Source: Methylobacterium tardum (lineage in GTDB: Bacteria > Pseudomonadota > Alphaproteobacteria > Rhizobiales > Beijerinckiaceae). From it: a stretch of DNA of 64,000 nucleotides. This document shows, one piece after another, positions 1 to 9,590 of the stretch. The position numbers were made by a program, and so were the translations under genes. The stretch spans positions 3,690,001 to 3,754,000 of the forward strand of contig NZ_CP097484.1 of NCBI RefSeq assembly GCF_023546765.1, in the 5' to 3' direction. Numbering within the stretch: position 1 is the stretch's first letter; every line of letters begins with the position of its first letter. The notes below the pieces were generated by a model. That model worked only from the letters and a program-made list of their open reading frames with translations, was not told the origin of the DNA and searched no databases.

Positions 1-1794
1 GGTGAGGGGCGTCACGCAGGATGGCCTGCGCCGCCTCGCCGCGCTGCTGCGGCACGCCCCCGGGCCGTTCGCCGCCCTGCCGGAGGGATGGACGCGGATC
101 CTGCCCCGCGAGGCCCCGCTTTCCGACCTCCCCGCCTGGGAGCGCCTGCTGGGCGGGGAGGGAGTGACCGGCCACTCGGAGGGTCCCGCGCTGGCCGCCG
201 GGCTTCGCGCGATCCTGGCGCTCCTGGCCGCCGGGACCGCGGGGGCCGCCCGGGCGGGGAGGCCCTGCTATCCGGGCTCGCGCTCCGGATCTGGCGGAAG
301 GCCTTGCTGGAGGGGGCGCCCGCCGTGGTCGACCTGACGCTGTCACGGCAGCGCATCGACGACGACGCCGACGCCGGCACGTCGGTGGTCTGGGTGCCGG
401 CGTCCTCCCTGGCGAGCGCCCCGCGGCGGTTCGTCCGGCTCCTCGGGCTGAGCTCGCGCGGCTGGCCGCAGGTGGCCACGGAGGACCGGCTGCTGTCGGA
501 CCATCTGGTCCCCTCGCACGTCCTGGATCCGCAGCCGCGCTCGGCCGTCGACCGGGGCGACTTCGACGCGATCCTCGCCACGAGCGCGGACGCCGTGGTG
601 CTGTCGCGGGCCCGCCGCGGCGCCGACGGCCGGCTCCTCGGCCGCAGCCCTCTTCTGCGCGACCACCCCGACGGCGCGCACCTCGGGAGGAACCGCGTCC
701 CCGAGCATGCCGCCGGCGAGGTCGACCGGCTCACGGCGCGGCCGGAGGAGTTCGCGTCCACGGCCCAGGCCCGGTCCGCCGCTTCCTGCTGGGCGTCGTG
801 GGCCTCCCACTCCCCGACGCCGCACGACGGCCTGGTCCGGCCCGACCACCCCGTCATCCTGTCGGTGCTGGGCCGGGTGCACTCCGCCAACTCCCTGCGC
901 AAGCTGCTGCGCGACCCCCTCGGTTTCGTGTGGCGCTACGGCCTCGGCCTCCAGGCCGCCGATTCCAGCCAGGAGACGCTGACGCTGGACGATCGCGCGT
1001 TCGGCAACCTCATGCACGAGGTGCTGGAGCTGGCGGTCATCGCCCTTGAGGCGGGGGACGGGGCCGCGTCGTCCGAGGCCGCGCGGCGGGCGGCACTGGA
1101 GGGCGCGGTCCGGGCCGTGGCCGACGCGTGGGAGCGCGGGCGGGCGATCCCGCCCGCGGTGGTCTGGCGCCGGGTCCTCGACGACGTGTCGGTCGCGTCG
1201 TGGAGCGCGCTCACGCACCCCGACGACGCCTACGAGGGGCAGTCCAGCTGGGTCGAGGTGCCGTTCGGCGGCCGGGGCCCCAAGCGGGCCGGGGGCGCCG
1301 TCCCGTGGGATCCGGACCTGCCCGTGGAGATCCCGGGGACGGGCTTCCGCATCTCCGGCTACATCGACCGCCTCGACCTCTCGGGGGACCGCGCCTCGGC
1401 CCGCGTCCGCGACTACAAGACCGGCAAGCCCCGCGGGTCCGACGACGTGCTGGCCGGAGGCCGGGAGCTGCAGCGCTGCATCTACGGCTACGCCGCCCGG
1501 GTCCTGCTCGGCGGCGACGTGGCCATAGACGCCTCGCTTCACTACCCGCGCGAGCGGACCTGCATCGCCCTCGAACGCCCCGACGCGGCGCTGGCCGACC
1601 TGGCCCGGCACCTCGCGGCGGCCGGGCGAAGCCTCGGGGCGGGCAACGCCTTGCCCGGACCCGACACCGAGGCCGGGTGGAACGACCTCGCCTTCGCGCT
1701 GCCGGCCAACGCCGGCGAGGTGTACTGCCCGCGCAAGCGGGCGTCGGCGACGGCGGCGCTCGGCGACGCCGCCCTGGTGTGGGAAGCGCCCTGA
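1..1794 (+). CDS. AddB-like PD-(D/E)XK nuclease/helicase-like protein (5' partial, frameshifted)
   Basis: The gene enters from the left edge. Its C-terminal third carries a RecB-type nuclease: the conserved His in FGNLMHEVLELA, an Asp in ISGYIDRLDL, and the DYKTGK motif, then a late cysteine in EVYCPRKR. Upstream text such as ADAVVLSRARRGADGR and a DRLTARPEEF stretch resembles the inactivated helicase part of AddB-like proteins. The stop overlaps the start of the downstream UvrD-type gene (ATGA), so the two are translationally coupled, as in addB-addA. Reading begins in the frame of position 2 and must move to the frame ending at 1794 near 257, where a G-run appears one base short; the joined reading is GAARAGEALLSGLALRIW. 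The family role is end resection or DNA degradation with the AddA partner. A defence role is inferred only from the neighbourhood. Confidence 0.72.
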   Translation, partial: GEGRHAGWPAPPRRAAAARPRAVRRPAGGMDADPAPRGPAFRPPRLGAPAGRGGSDRPLGGSRAGRRASRDPGAPGRRDRGGRPGGEALLSGLALRIWRKALLEGAPAVVDLTLSRQRIDDDADAGTSVVWVPASSLASAPRRFVRLLGLSSRGWPQVATEDRLLSDHLVPSHVLDPQPRSAVDRGDFDAILATSADAVVLSRARRGADGRLLGRSPLLRDHPDGAHLGRNRVPEHAAGEVDRLTARPEEFASTAQARSAASCWASWASHSPTPHDGLVRPDHPVILSVLGRVHSANSLRKLLRDPLGFVWRYGLGLQAADSSQETLTLDDRAFGNLMHEVLELAVIALEAGDGAASSEAARRAALEGAVRAVADAWERGRAIPPAVVWRRVLDDVSVASWSALTHPDDAYEGQSSWVEVPFGGRGPKRAGGAVPWDPDLPVEIPGTGFRISGYIDRLDLSGDRASARVRDYKTGKPRGSDDVLAGGRELQRCIYGYAARVLLGGDVAIDASLHYPRERTCIALERPDAALADLARHLAAAGRSLGAGNALPGPDTEAGWNDLAFALPANAGEVYCPRKRASATAALGDAALVWEAP

Positions 1795-4700
1795 TGACCG
1801 TGCACGACAGGGCCTTGGCGGACGCGGGGCAGCGCGCCCTGGCCATCGCGCGGCACGACCGCTCCATGCTCGCCGAGGCCGGCGCCGGCTCCGGGAAGAC
1901 GGCGGTCCTCTCCGGCCGGATCGCCATGATGCTGGCGTCCGGCGTCCCGCCGCGCGAGATCGCGGCGGTGACGTTCACGGAGCTCGCCGCGAGCGAGCTG
2001 CTGGAGCGGATCGGCGACGTCGTCCACCGCCTCCTCGCCGGGGAGGTCCCCGAGGAGTTGCGCTGCGTCCTGCCGCATGGCCTGACGCGGGAGCAGGAGG
2101 GGAGCCCGGCCGCCGCGCAGGGCCGGATCGACGAACTGGTGTGCACGACCATCCACGGGTTCTGCCAGCGGCTCGTGAAGCCGTACCCGGTCGAGGCCGA
2201 CATGGACCCCGGGGCGCGCGTCGCCGACGACGCCGAGGCCGACGGCCTGTTCCGCGACATCCTGGACGGCTGGCTGCGCGAGACGCTCGCGGGCGGCCGA
2301 TGCCTCGTGGCGGAGATGTTCCTCGCGGATCCCGTCGCCGCCGAGAAGGCGGTAGAGCGCGTCGCCGGCTGCCTGCGCGCGGGCCGCGCCGTGGGCCCGC
2401 CGCCCCCGGTGCCGTCGTCCCGCCTCGCCGAAGGCTTCGCCGAAAGCGTCGCGGCCTACGCCGCCTTCGTCGCGGCGTCGCCCGCCGAGGCCGAGACCGC
2501 GGCCGCCGCCGCGGCCTTCGGCGCGATGGCGTCCCGGACGCCGGCGCACGGCCCGGTCGGGGACGCGGAGCTCCTGGGCGTCCTGACGGCGAAGCCCGAC
2601 CCGGCGCTCTGCACGTCGAAGGGCGCGTTCGCGGCCTACAAGGGCGGGAAGGGCAAGTGGCAGGCCGCGGTCCGGAGCGCCGGGCTCCCGAAGGTCGAGG
2701 CGGACAGGCTCCATGCCGCGGCCAAGACGCTGCACGGGGATTGCTGCGCCGCGTGGGACGGCATGCGGGCGTCCGCGGCGAGCGAGCTCCTGGCCGTGCT
2801 CGTGCCCCGGGTCCGGACGGTCCTCGACCGCTACCGGGAGCGCAAGCGGGCCGGCGGCCTGCTCGACTTCGACGACCTCGCCGAGGCCGCGGTGCGCCTG
2901 CTCCGGGACCACGAGCCGGTCCGGCAGGCGCTGGGGCGGCGGCACCGGCACGTGCTGGTGGACGAGTTCCAGGACACCGACCCGCAGCAGGCGATGCTGT
3001 TCTGGCTGCTGTGCGGGGAACGGCCGGAGGGGGCGCCCGCCGACGACTGGACGGCGCGCGTGCTGCGGCCCGGCGCCCTGTTCCTCGTCGGCGACCCGAA
3101 GCAGGCGATCTACCGCTTCCGCGGCGCCGACGTCTCGACCTACGTCCGCGCCCGCGAGCGGATCCTGGCCCGCTCGCCCGACGACGTCGTGCCGATCTCC
3201 ACGAACTTCCGGTCCTGCCGGTCGATCCTCGCGTTCGTCCGACCGGTGCTTCCAGGACATCCTGGCCGGACCCGGCCAGCCCGGGTTCGCCCCCTCGCGG
3301 CGTTCCACGAGGACCACGACCGCGGCCCCTGCGTCGCCGCCCTCGACGTGCCCGGCCCGGCGGACGGGACCAAGCGCAAGGCGGGCGCCCTGCGGGACGC
3401 CGAGGCGGAGGCGGTCGCCGAACTCTGCGCCCGCCTGATCGGGACGCAGCTGGTCACGTGCAAGACCCACGGCACGCGGCCCCTCCGGCCCGGCGACATC
3501 GCCCTGCTGGCGCCGAGCGGGAGCGACCTGTGGCGCTACGAGGAGGCGCTGGAGGCCCGGGGCGTCCCCGTGTCGACGCAGGCCGGCAAGGGCTTCTTCC
3601 GTCGCCAGGAGGTCCAGGACCTCATCGCCCTGACCCGCGTCCTCGCCGACCCGCGCGACACCCTGGCGCTCGGCGCGTTCCTGCGCGGGCCGACCGTAGG
3701 CCTGACCGACGAGGAACTGCTGGACCTGGTCCACGGCCTGCCGCGCGACCCGGACCGGCCGGACGCCGTGCCGCCCCTGCGCCTCGGGATCGACGTGGCC
3801 GCCGTCGCGCACCCGGTCGCGCGCCCCGTCCTCGAACGCCTCCAGGCGTTGGCGCGGCAGGCGCTGGGGACCACGCCGTACGACATCCTCAGCCGGGCGG
3901 TCGACGCCGTCATGCTGAGGCCGGTCCTGGGCCGGCGTCACGACGGCCACGCCGAGCGCGCCCTGGCCAACGTCGACCTGTACCTTGAGATGTCCCGCCC
4001 GTACGCCGTGCGCGGACTGCGCGCGTTCGCCCGCGCGATGCAGGCCGCCTGGGACGGCCGGACCCGCGCGGTCGAGGGGCGTCCGGACGCCCAGGCCGAG
4101 GCCGTCTCCCTGTTCACCATGCACGCGTCGAAGGGCCTCGAATGGCCCGTGGTCATCCCGATCAACACCTCGACGCTCACGATCCCGGCGAGCGGCGCCT
4201 TGGTCGACCGCGCCTCGAACTGCCTCTACTGCCCGGTCTTCGGGGTGCGGCCGGCCGGCTACGACGCCGTCCTGGCCGCCGAGGACCGCGAGGTCGGGAA
4301 CGAGCGCGTGCGGCTCTGGTACGTGGCCGCGACCCGCGCGCGCGAGACCCTGGTGATCCCGCGGTTCCCCGACCCGGCCCACGACGACGCCTGGGCCTCG
4401 GTCGTCGGCCTGGGGCTGGACCGGCTGGCCGCCATCGACATGGACCGGCTTCCGGTCCCGGGCGCGAGGACCGGTCCCGCGGGTCGCAACGCCCAGACGC
4501 GCGAGAGTTTCGCGGAGGAGGCCGCGCGGGTGGCAGGCCACCGCCGGTTGAGATGGGTCGTGCCGAGCCGCCACGAGGGCGACGAGGCCGCGCCCGGCGG
4601 GGCCCTCGACATCGAGGCGCCCGACATCGAGGCGCCCGTCGCGCCGCCCGGCCTCGCGGCGGCCGTCCGCGGGAGCCGCGATCGCGGGCTGATCCTGCAC

Positions 4701-5206
4701 AAGCTCATCGAGGAGCTGCTGACCGGCGAGACCGACGAGGGCGGCGATCTCGCGCTCCGCGCTTCCCAGCTCGCGATGCAGCTCGCCGTCCGGGACGTGG
4801 ACCCCGACGAGGTGGCGGCCTGCGCGGCCCGGGCCTTGGCCGTGCCCGCCATCGCGGCCCTGCGCGCACGCCTCGTGCCGGAGCTGCCGGTGTACGCCTT
4901 GGAGGAACGCGACGGCGAGGACCACGCGACGGCCGGCATCGTCGACGCGATGGCCTACGACGAGTCCGGGCGGCCGGAGGTCGTCGTGGACTGGAAGAGC
5001 GACGTCGCGCCGACGGAGTCCGCGGTCGAGGGGTACCGGGGCCAAGTCCGGCGCTACATGGCCGCGACGGGCGCCGGCATCGGCCTGATCGTGTTTGCCA
5101 CGGACGGGCGGGTCGTTTCGGTAGCTCCCCCGGCGGGGCCCTGGCCGGGGCCGTACGTGAGGCGTGCCGCACCGAGGCTCCGCCGTCACTCGCCGGCGGC
5201 GCATGA
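1794..5206 (+). CDS. AddA-like UvrD-family helicase-nuclease (frame disruptions)
   Basis: A superfamily 1 helicase of about 1,130 residues, starting at the ATG that overlaps the upstream stop. Motifs in order: Walker A AEAGAGSGKT, TFTELAASEL, TIHGFCQRL, Walker B LVDEFQDTDPQQ, LVGDPKQAIYRFRGAD, STNFRS, TMHASKGLEWPVV and LWYVAATRARETL. A C-terminal RecB-type nuclease follows (GIVDAM, then VVDWKSD). With the preceding gene it forms a helicase plus two-nuclease AddAB-type pair. Three disruptions are seen. One extra C near 3238 and one missing C near 3295 compensate each other; the segment between reads DRCFQDILAGPGQPGFAP in the shifted frame. A third lies in a C-run near 5130: without it the frame runs on to 5504 as Arg/Pro-rich nonsense, while a shift gives a natural-looking end at 5206. 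It converges on the E1/E2/JAB operon. Confidence 0.75.
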
Positions 5207-5350
5207 TCCTCCCCGTCGCCTGACGTCGGGAGCCGGCAGCGGAGCCGGCCCGGCCTGCGCGGCCGGCCGAAGATCCGGGCGGCCAAGGCGGACACGGCGT
5301 CCCTCACCGCGACCCCGGCCGGCGCGGAGGACCCGGATCGCCATGGCCCG

Positions 5351-5835
5351 CTACGGCGTCACCTCGTCGACGACCTCGACCCCGACGGGGGCGACGCCCT
5401 TGGCCGCCGGGCGCCGGGTGCCAGCCTCCAGGCTCCGGCGCGCCAACCGTCCGCCCCGCGGAACAGGATCATCATGGCCGGGTCGGGACAACCCAAGGGG
5501 GTGAAGCCAGCCAGCTTCGCCAGGGTCGCGACGTCCAACCGGCTCAACGCGGCGTCCGTGGCGTCCGGATGGGAATGCCAGTCCGCCAGGAACGCCACGT
5601 CGCCGCCACGGTCCGCGAGATCGCGGATCCGGCGATTCTGCCAGTCGTGGTCGACTTCGAGCCAGGTCCGGGCCCGGCGCGCGCCGGGCCCGGACCCGAT
5701 GACGTGGCGTACGAACCGGTCGCCGCGGCCGTCCCGCGATCCGAGCAGGATCCCGCCCTCCTCGTGCGGCAGGGCCGCGTCGGCCGCCGCGACGCAAAGT
5801 TCGAGAAGGCGTCGGGGGATGGCGAGACGGGTCAA
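5351..5835 (-). CDS. JAB/JAMM (Mov34/MPN) isopeptidase
   Basis: A small JAB-domain metalloprotease of about 160 residues. The N-terminal Glu lies in PHEEGGILLG, the zinc histidines in DWHSHPD, and the Ser and Asp in ALSRLD; the HxH-to-Ser spacing is one residue longer than the classical JAMM pattern. In bacterial ubiquitin-like operons such proteins process or remove the modifier. The likely start is a TTG whose last two bases begin the TGA of the E2-E1 gene, giving a 4-base overlap; this start is inferred. The last codons shift frame near 5408, after which the reading ends KGVAPVGVEVVDEVTP. It is the third gene of the operon. The enzyme family is secure; its substrate is unknown. Confidence 0.72.
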
Positions 5836-7553
5836 CCGCAGGCGCAGGCCGGATGGCGTTCGAATGGATCGAAGCGCCAGGCGGGCCTCCGGTCCTCGCC
5901 GACGAAGTTCAATGTCTCGACGAACGACGTCGCCGGCGCCGCGCGGAGGGTTCGGACCGCGACGCGCACCGCGTGCATCGACAGCTCGCCCAGGTCGTGC
6001 GAGGCTCCGGAGAAGGTCGCGTCGGCGCAACCGGGCAACCGAACCGCGTGCGCGTCCCCCCGCTCGCCGGACGGCCGCGCGATGGCGCCGGACCCGTATT
6101 GGTGGAGCAGGCAGTTCGGGCAGCCACCCCCGGGCGCGAAACATGCCACGACGCCGCCGGTGAACGCCGCCGTGCCGTAGGCGGAAATCAGCGGCGCACC
6201 CATGCTCCCGGCATGTCGGGCGAGGAGCCGCTCGACCTCGAACGAGGTGCTGCAGTCGGCGACGAGATCGGCCTGGTTGAGGGCGGCGACGAACTCGCCC
6301 CCCTCCCCCTCGGCCGTCCGGAAGTCGAGGTTGCCGATCGGCATTCGGGCGACCGCCGTCCGCGTGGCCGCATGGTTGGCCGCGATGAAGTCGGCGAGGG
6401 CGTCGACCTTGAAGCGTCCCCATGCCGACTCGCCGAGCGGCCAGCGCACGGCATTGCCCGGCGTGACGATGTCCAAGTCGGCCATCGCGATCGAACGCGC
6501 CCCGTTGCGCGCTAGGTCGAGGGCGACCGGGGCGCCGACGGCGCCGAGGCCGACGATCGCGATCCGCTTCCCCGCGATGACGCCTGCGGACGGGGAGCGT
6601 GAGCGGCGGTCGTCCAACCCCGCCCGCAACGTCCGGGCCGTGCCGGAATGGATCTGGTCCGCGCGGCCGTGCTCGAACGCCCGCCGGCTGCCCGTGCGGA
6701 CCAGGAGGATCCAGGACAGGCCGCGCTCGCCGTGCGTGATCTCGGTCCTGCACGCCACGGCCGCGATGCGGGCGCGCAGACTGTCGGCGAGCGGGATCAG
6801 CCCTGTCGTGCCGGTGCCGGGCGACACGGCGCCGAACACGCGTTCGTATTCGTCCGGCTGGGGTTCCTCGTCGAGCAGTCGCCACGGGACACGGATCGAA
6901 CGCGCTGCGGAGAACTCCAGGGGAAGCGGACCGGCGTTCCGGGCGATCTCGCCGCCGCCGCCGTCCAGGACCCCTTCCACGAACGCTCGCAGCGCGGGGG
7001 CGGCCGGGCACCACCCCGACCCGCAAGGCCAACGTGCCGCAGGTATGGGTGCCCAATTCCCATCCCGACTCGATCACGAAGGCCGAGCCCGGCACGGCGA
7101 GCGCCGCCCACCAATCCTCCATGGGCTCGGCCACCGGCTCGCCGTCGGGGGTGCCGTCCAGGATCATCGGCAGCCGATCCTCGATGTAGGATGCGACCGA
7201 CGTCTCCGGCTGCCGGCATGCCGGTCGTGCGCCAGGAAACAGAGGTTGCCGTTCACCGGGTTGCAGTGGTTGCGCGGGCGATCCTCGACCCGCAGCATCC
7301 GGATCTCGGGTCGCGTCAGGGGAAAGCCGGGCGGGTAGATGATCGCCAGCGGAAGCGTGCGGCCCCGATGGTCCCACTCGTATCGGACGACCAGGAATCC
7401 GGGCGGCGCGGTCTCGCGGCCGGCGCCGGTCACGCGCCCCCGCTCGCGCAGCCGGGCGAGCTCCCAGGTGAAACGGTCCGGCCAGGCCGCCCCGCACGGC
7501 GTGTCGCCGCCGACGGGGCCGCCCGACCGGGCCATGGGAGCCGGCACGCTCAT
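5832..7553 (-). CDS. E2-E1 fusion (ubiquitin-conjugating-like plus ThiF adenylation domain)
   Basis: About 574 codons. The N-terminal part (residues 10-115) is E2-like: WELARLRERG, IIYPPGFPLTRPEIR, then HCNPVNGNLCFL, where the Cys after NL occupies the E2 catalytic position. The C-terminal half is a ThiF/E1 domain: IVGLGAVGAPVALDL nucleotide loop, the Arg of NAVRWPLG, ADCSTSFEVERLL, and a CPNC pair in FAPGGGCPNC that probably binds zinc. This domain order matches Cap2-type E2-E1 fusions of CBASS and related bacterial ubiquitination-like operons. The ATG overlaps the upstream stop (ATGA). E2 and E1 lie in the same frame, but the linker is shifted between about 7217 (one base missing) and 7013 (one G extra). 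The repaired text reads HAWQPETSVASYIEDRLP and RVGWCPAAPALRAFVEG. Strong by motifs; its cognate modifier is not identified. Confidence 0.75.
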
Positions 7554-7912
7554 CCGACGCGACGCGGGGGGACCACCGGCGGGTTCCCGGGGCCGGGCGC
7601 GGGGGGAGCGGCCGGCGGCACGGGCTGACCGCCATGGGCGGGCGGGCAATCGCCGCCGTTCAGGGCATCGCGAATGTCGCGGTCGTCCTCGGCGATCCGC
7701 CGCTCGTCGGCGGCGATCGCCGCGTGCGCCTTCGTGGCGGCGTCCTCCTGGATGACGCGACGGCGCGCGAGCTCGGCCATCTCGGCGTCGATCCGCGCCG
7801 TCTCCGAACGGGCGTCCAACTCGATCGCGCGCTGCCGCTCGATGTCGGTCGCCGCCTCGACGATGTCCGCCGCATCGTGCTGGATCCGATCCTGCTTGTT
7901 TCCGTCCTGCAT
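7550..7912 (-). CDS. small helical charged protein with Pro-rich tail, first gene of the E2-E1/JAB operon
   Basis: 120 residues. The ATG is preceded by a good AAAGGAG six bases upstream. Residues 5-85 are Ala/Glu/Arg/Asp-rich and predicted helical or coiled coil (IERQRAIELDARSETARID, AAIAADERRIAEDDRDIRD). The last 35 residues are Pro/Gly-rich and end PPVVPPRRVG. The stop overlaps the E2-E1 start (ATGA), so it is co-translated with the conjugation enzymes. I do not recognise a family. It lacks the beta-grasp pattern and the Gly-Gly end of ubiquitin-like proteins, although it holds the operon position often taken by the modifier. It could be a substrate, an adaptor or a diverged modifier. Confidence 0.65.
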   Translation of the reverse strand: MQDGNKQDRIQHDAADIVEAATDIERQRAIELDARSETARIDAEMAELARRRVIQEDAATKAHAAIAADERRIAEDDRDIRDALNGGDCPPAHGGQPVPPAAPPAPGPGNPPVVPPRRVG

Positions 7913-8034
7913 CGCCGCTCCTTTCGCCTCGCCGCCTGTGTCACCTATGTCCGGATGACGCCGCCTCGCGCCGGTCGCCGGCATCCTTCCGTCGGTCGCC
8001 GCGCGAGAATCGGCGACCCGTCTAGTCCATAGAT

Positions 8035-8053
8035 GGGTATTGTTGCTATACCC
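8035..8053. promoter_or_regulatory. palindromic operator candidate between E1/E2 operon and WYL regulator
   Basis: GGGTAT and ATACCC form an inverted repeat with a 7-base spacer, in the short divergent intergenic region 24 bases upstream of the WYL gene start. WYL regulators of defence operons (CapW, BrxR) bind palindromes placed like this and repress both themselves and the operon. Binding is inferred. Confidence 0.5.
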
Positions 8054-8076
8054 GTCAAGTGAGCGGAGGGGTAGAC

Positions 8077-9024
8077 ATGGCCGAGCCGGAGCGGCGCGTC
8101 TGGGCGAGGAACGTCCGATACGAGTTCATGGAATGGAAGCTGTTCTGGGAAGGGCAGCTCAACCGCAGCGACCTGGAGGCGGCCTTCGACATCTCGACGC
8201 CGCAGGCCTCGGTCGACCTCAAGAATTACCGCGGCCTGGCGGAGGGCAACGTCGAGTACGACTCCACGGCGAAGTCGTTCGTGCCCGGCGCCGCGATCCG
8301 GCCCCGGTTCCTCGTGCCGTCGGCGGACAGGCTCCTGCTGCAGCTCCGGGCGCTGATGTCCGGGGCCCTCCCCCGGGACGTCGTGTGGTTCAAGACCTTG
8401 CCGGCGATCGACATGGCGCCGGACGTCGCGAGGCACGTGGATCCGGAGTGCCTCCGGCTGATCCTCGGCGCGATGCGGTCGCGCAGCGCCCTGCGGATCC
8501 GCTACCAGTCGCTGACGAACTCGCGTTGGCGGGTCATCGCGCCGCACGCGCTCGCCTTCGACGGTGCGCGGTGGCACGTGCGCGCCTGGGCTTGCGACCA
8601 CAAGGATTTCCGGGACTTCGTCCTGAGCCGGATCGACGAGTTCGGGGGGGCGGAGGCCGCCAGCTACGAGCCCGCCGACGACGTCGAGTGGCACACGACG
8701 ATCACCTTGAGGGTGCTGCCGCATCCCGGGCTGACGGACGACCAGCGCCGGGCGATCGAGCGCGACTACGGGATGGTCGACGGCGCCAGGGAGGTGGAGG
8801 TGCGTCTGTCGATGGCCTTCTACTTCATCAAGCGCCACAACCTGGACCTGATCGACCTGCCGCCGGAGCGGGTCCAGTTGCGCCTGGAAAACCTCGCCGA
8901 GGTCGGCCTGCGGGTCGCCGCGGCGAAGGAGGAGACCCGCAGGCGGGTCATCCCGTCCGGCGGCGGCGGTCCCGCAGACGGTTTGAGCCATGCCGCGGAC
9001 CCGTGGGATTCAAGCCCGGCATGA
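8077..9024 (+). CDS. WYL-domain transcriptional regulator (CapW/BrxR-like)
   Basis: 315 residues. The ATG was preferred over an upstream GTG at 8059 because GGAGGGG sits six bases before it. An N-terminal winged helix-turn-helix (residues 1-75) contains LNRSDLEAAFDISTPQASVD. A WYL domain (about 130-200) contains LRIRYQSLTN, WRVIAPHALAFDGARWHVRAW and FRDFVLSRIDEF. A C-terminal WCX-like segment follows. Regulators of this architecture control CBASS, BREX and other defence operons by derepression during infection. It is divergent from the E2-E1/JAB operon and close to the palindrome, which supports local control. Confidence 0.82.
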   Translation: MAEPERRVWARNVRYEFMEWKLFWEGQLNRSDLEAAFDISTPQASVDLKNYRGLAEGNVEYDSTAKSFVPGAAIRPRFLVPSADRLLLQLRALMSGALPRDVVWFKTLPAIDMAPDVARHVDPECLRLILGAMRSRSALRIRYQSLTNSRWRVIAPHALAFDGARWHVRAWACDHKDFRDFVLSRIDEFGGAEAASYEPADDVEWHTTITLRVLPHPGLTDDQRRAIERDYGMVDGAREVEVRLSMAFYFIKRHNLDLIDLPPERVQLRLENLAEVGLRVAAAKEETRRRVIPSGGGGPADGLSHAADPWDSSPA

Positions 9025-9221
9025 ACCTTCCGAATGCATCATGCACTGGGACGCGTCGATTCCGTGGATCCTGCCAACGCCCCCGGCCCCGGAATATGCT
9101 TTCGCGCGCAGAGTTCCGCGCCACTATGCCAAGAGTTTCCTCACGCAAGATTTTTGACTTCAAGCCCTTCCGAGGGTTCGTGATATCGAGCGGGGCGTAG
9201 GCTTCGGCTCGACAAAGCGCC
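9025..9221. other. intergenic, no gene recognised
   Basis: Lies between the WYL gene and a decayed ynfA. I see no convincing coding text or RNA gene. It may contain the right boundary of the accessory island, but no direct repeat could be confirmed. Confidence 0.4.
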
Positions 9222-9455
9222 ATGGTGGCTCGCGCCCGGCTGATCTCGCTGGCGCTGCTGGCCTACTTGCTCACGCCTGTGGAAGGCGAGGCCGCCGGCC
9301 GCGCCGACGCGGCCTACGGCGGCTTCTGCATCGTTGCGGCCATCTTCCGGCTCCGCGTCTTCGAGGGCCATCGCCGAGACCGGTGTGACGTAACCCGCGG
9401 CTTGGTGTGCCTGCCCGGCGGTACCCTCAACCTGTTCGCTCCGCGCGGTTCGTAG
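9222..9455 (+). pseudogene. ynfA (UPF0060) membrane protein remnant
   Basis: The text LALLAYLLTPVEGEAAGRAD, then AAYGGFCIVAAIFRLRVFEG, and the ending LNLFAPRGS match the second half of YnfA/UPF0060 small membrane proteins (family pattern AYGGxYI, WLWxVEG, FAPRG). The N-terminal transmembrane helices are missing and several family residues are changed. Listed as 5'-truncated and decayed. Confidence 0.55.
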
Positions 9456-9590
9456 GCCGCCGGGCTGCCGGCCCACAGCGCCGCGGCTGGCGCGACCATG
9501 GACAGTCCCCGCCGATGATGCCGGCGCCTGGTCAGCGAGGCGCCCTGGTCGCATGGGGGCCATGGATGGCAGCTCCGGGTGGGCCGCCGG

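Noticed and set aside
1542..5204. 1,220-codon open frame on the minus strand
   Set aside because: It is antisense to the AddA-like helicase, is rich in Arg, Gly, Asp and Pro, and has no recognisable domain; GC-rich third positions open this frame.
5351..9024. Calling the island a CBASS type II system
   Set aside because: No CD-NTase or recognised CBASS effector gene lies in the visible neighbourhood; only the Cap2/Cap3-like and CapW-like parts are present.
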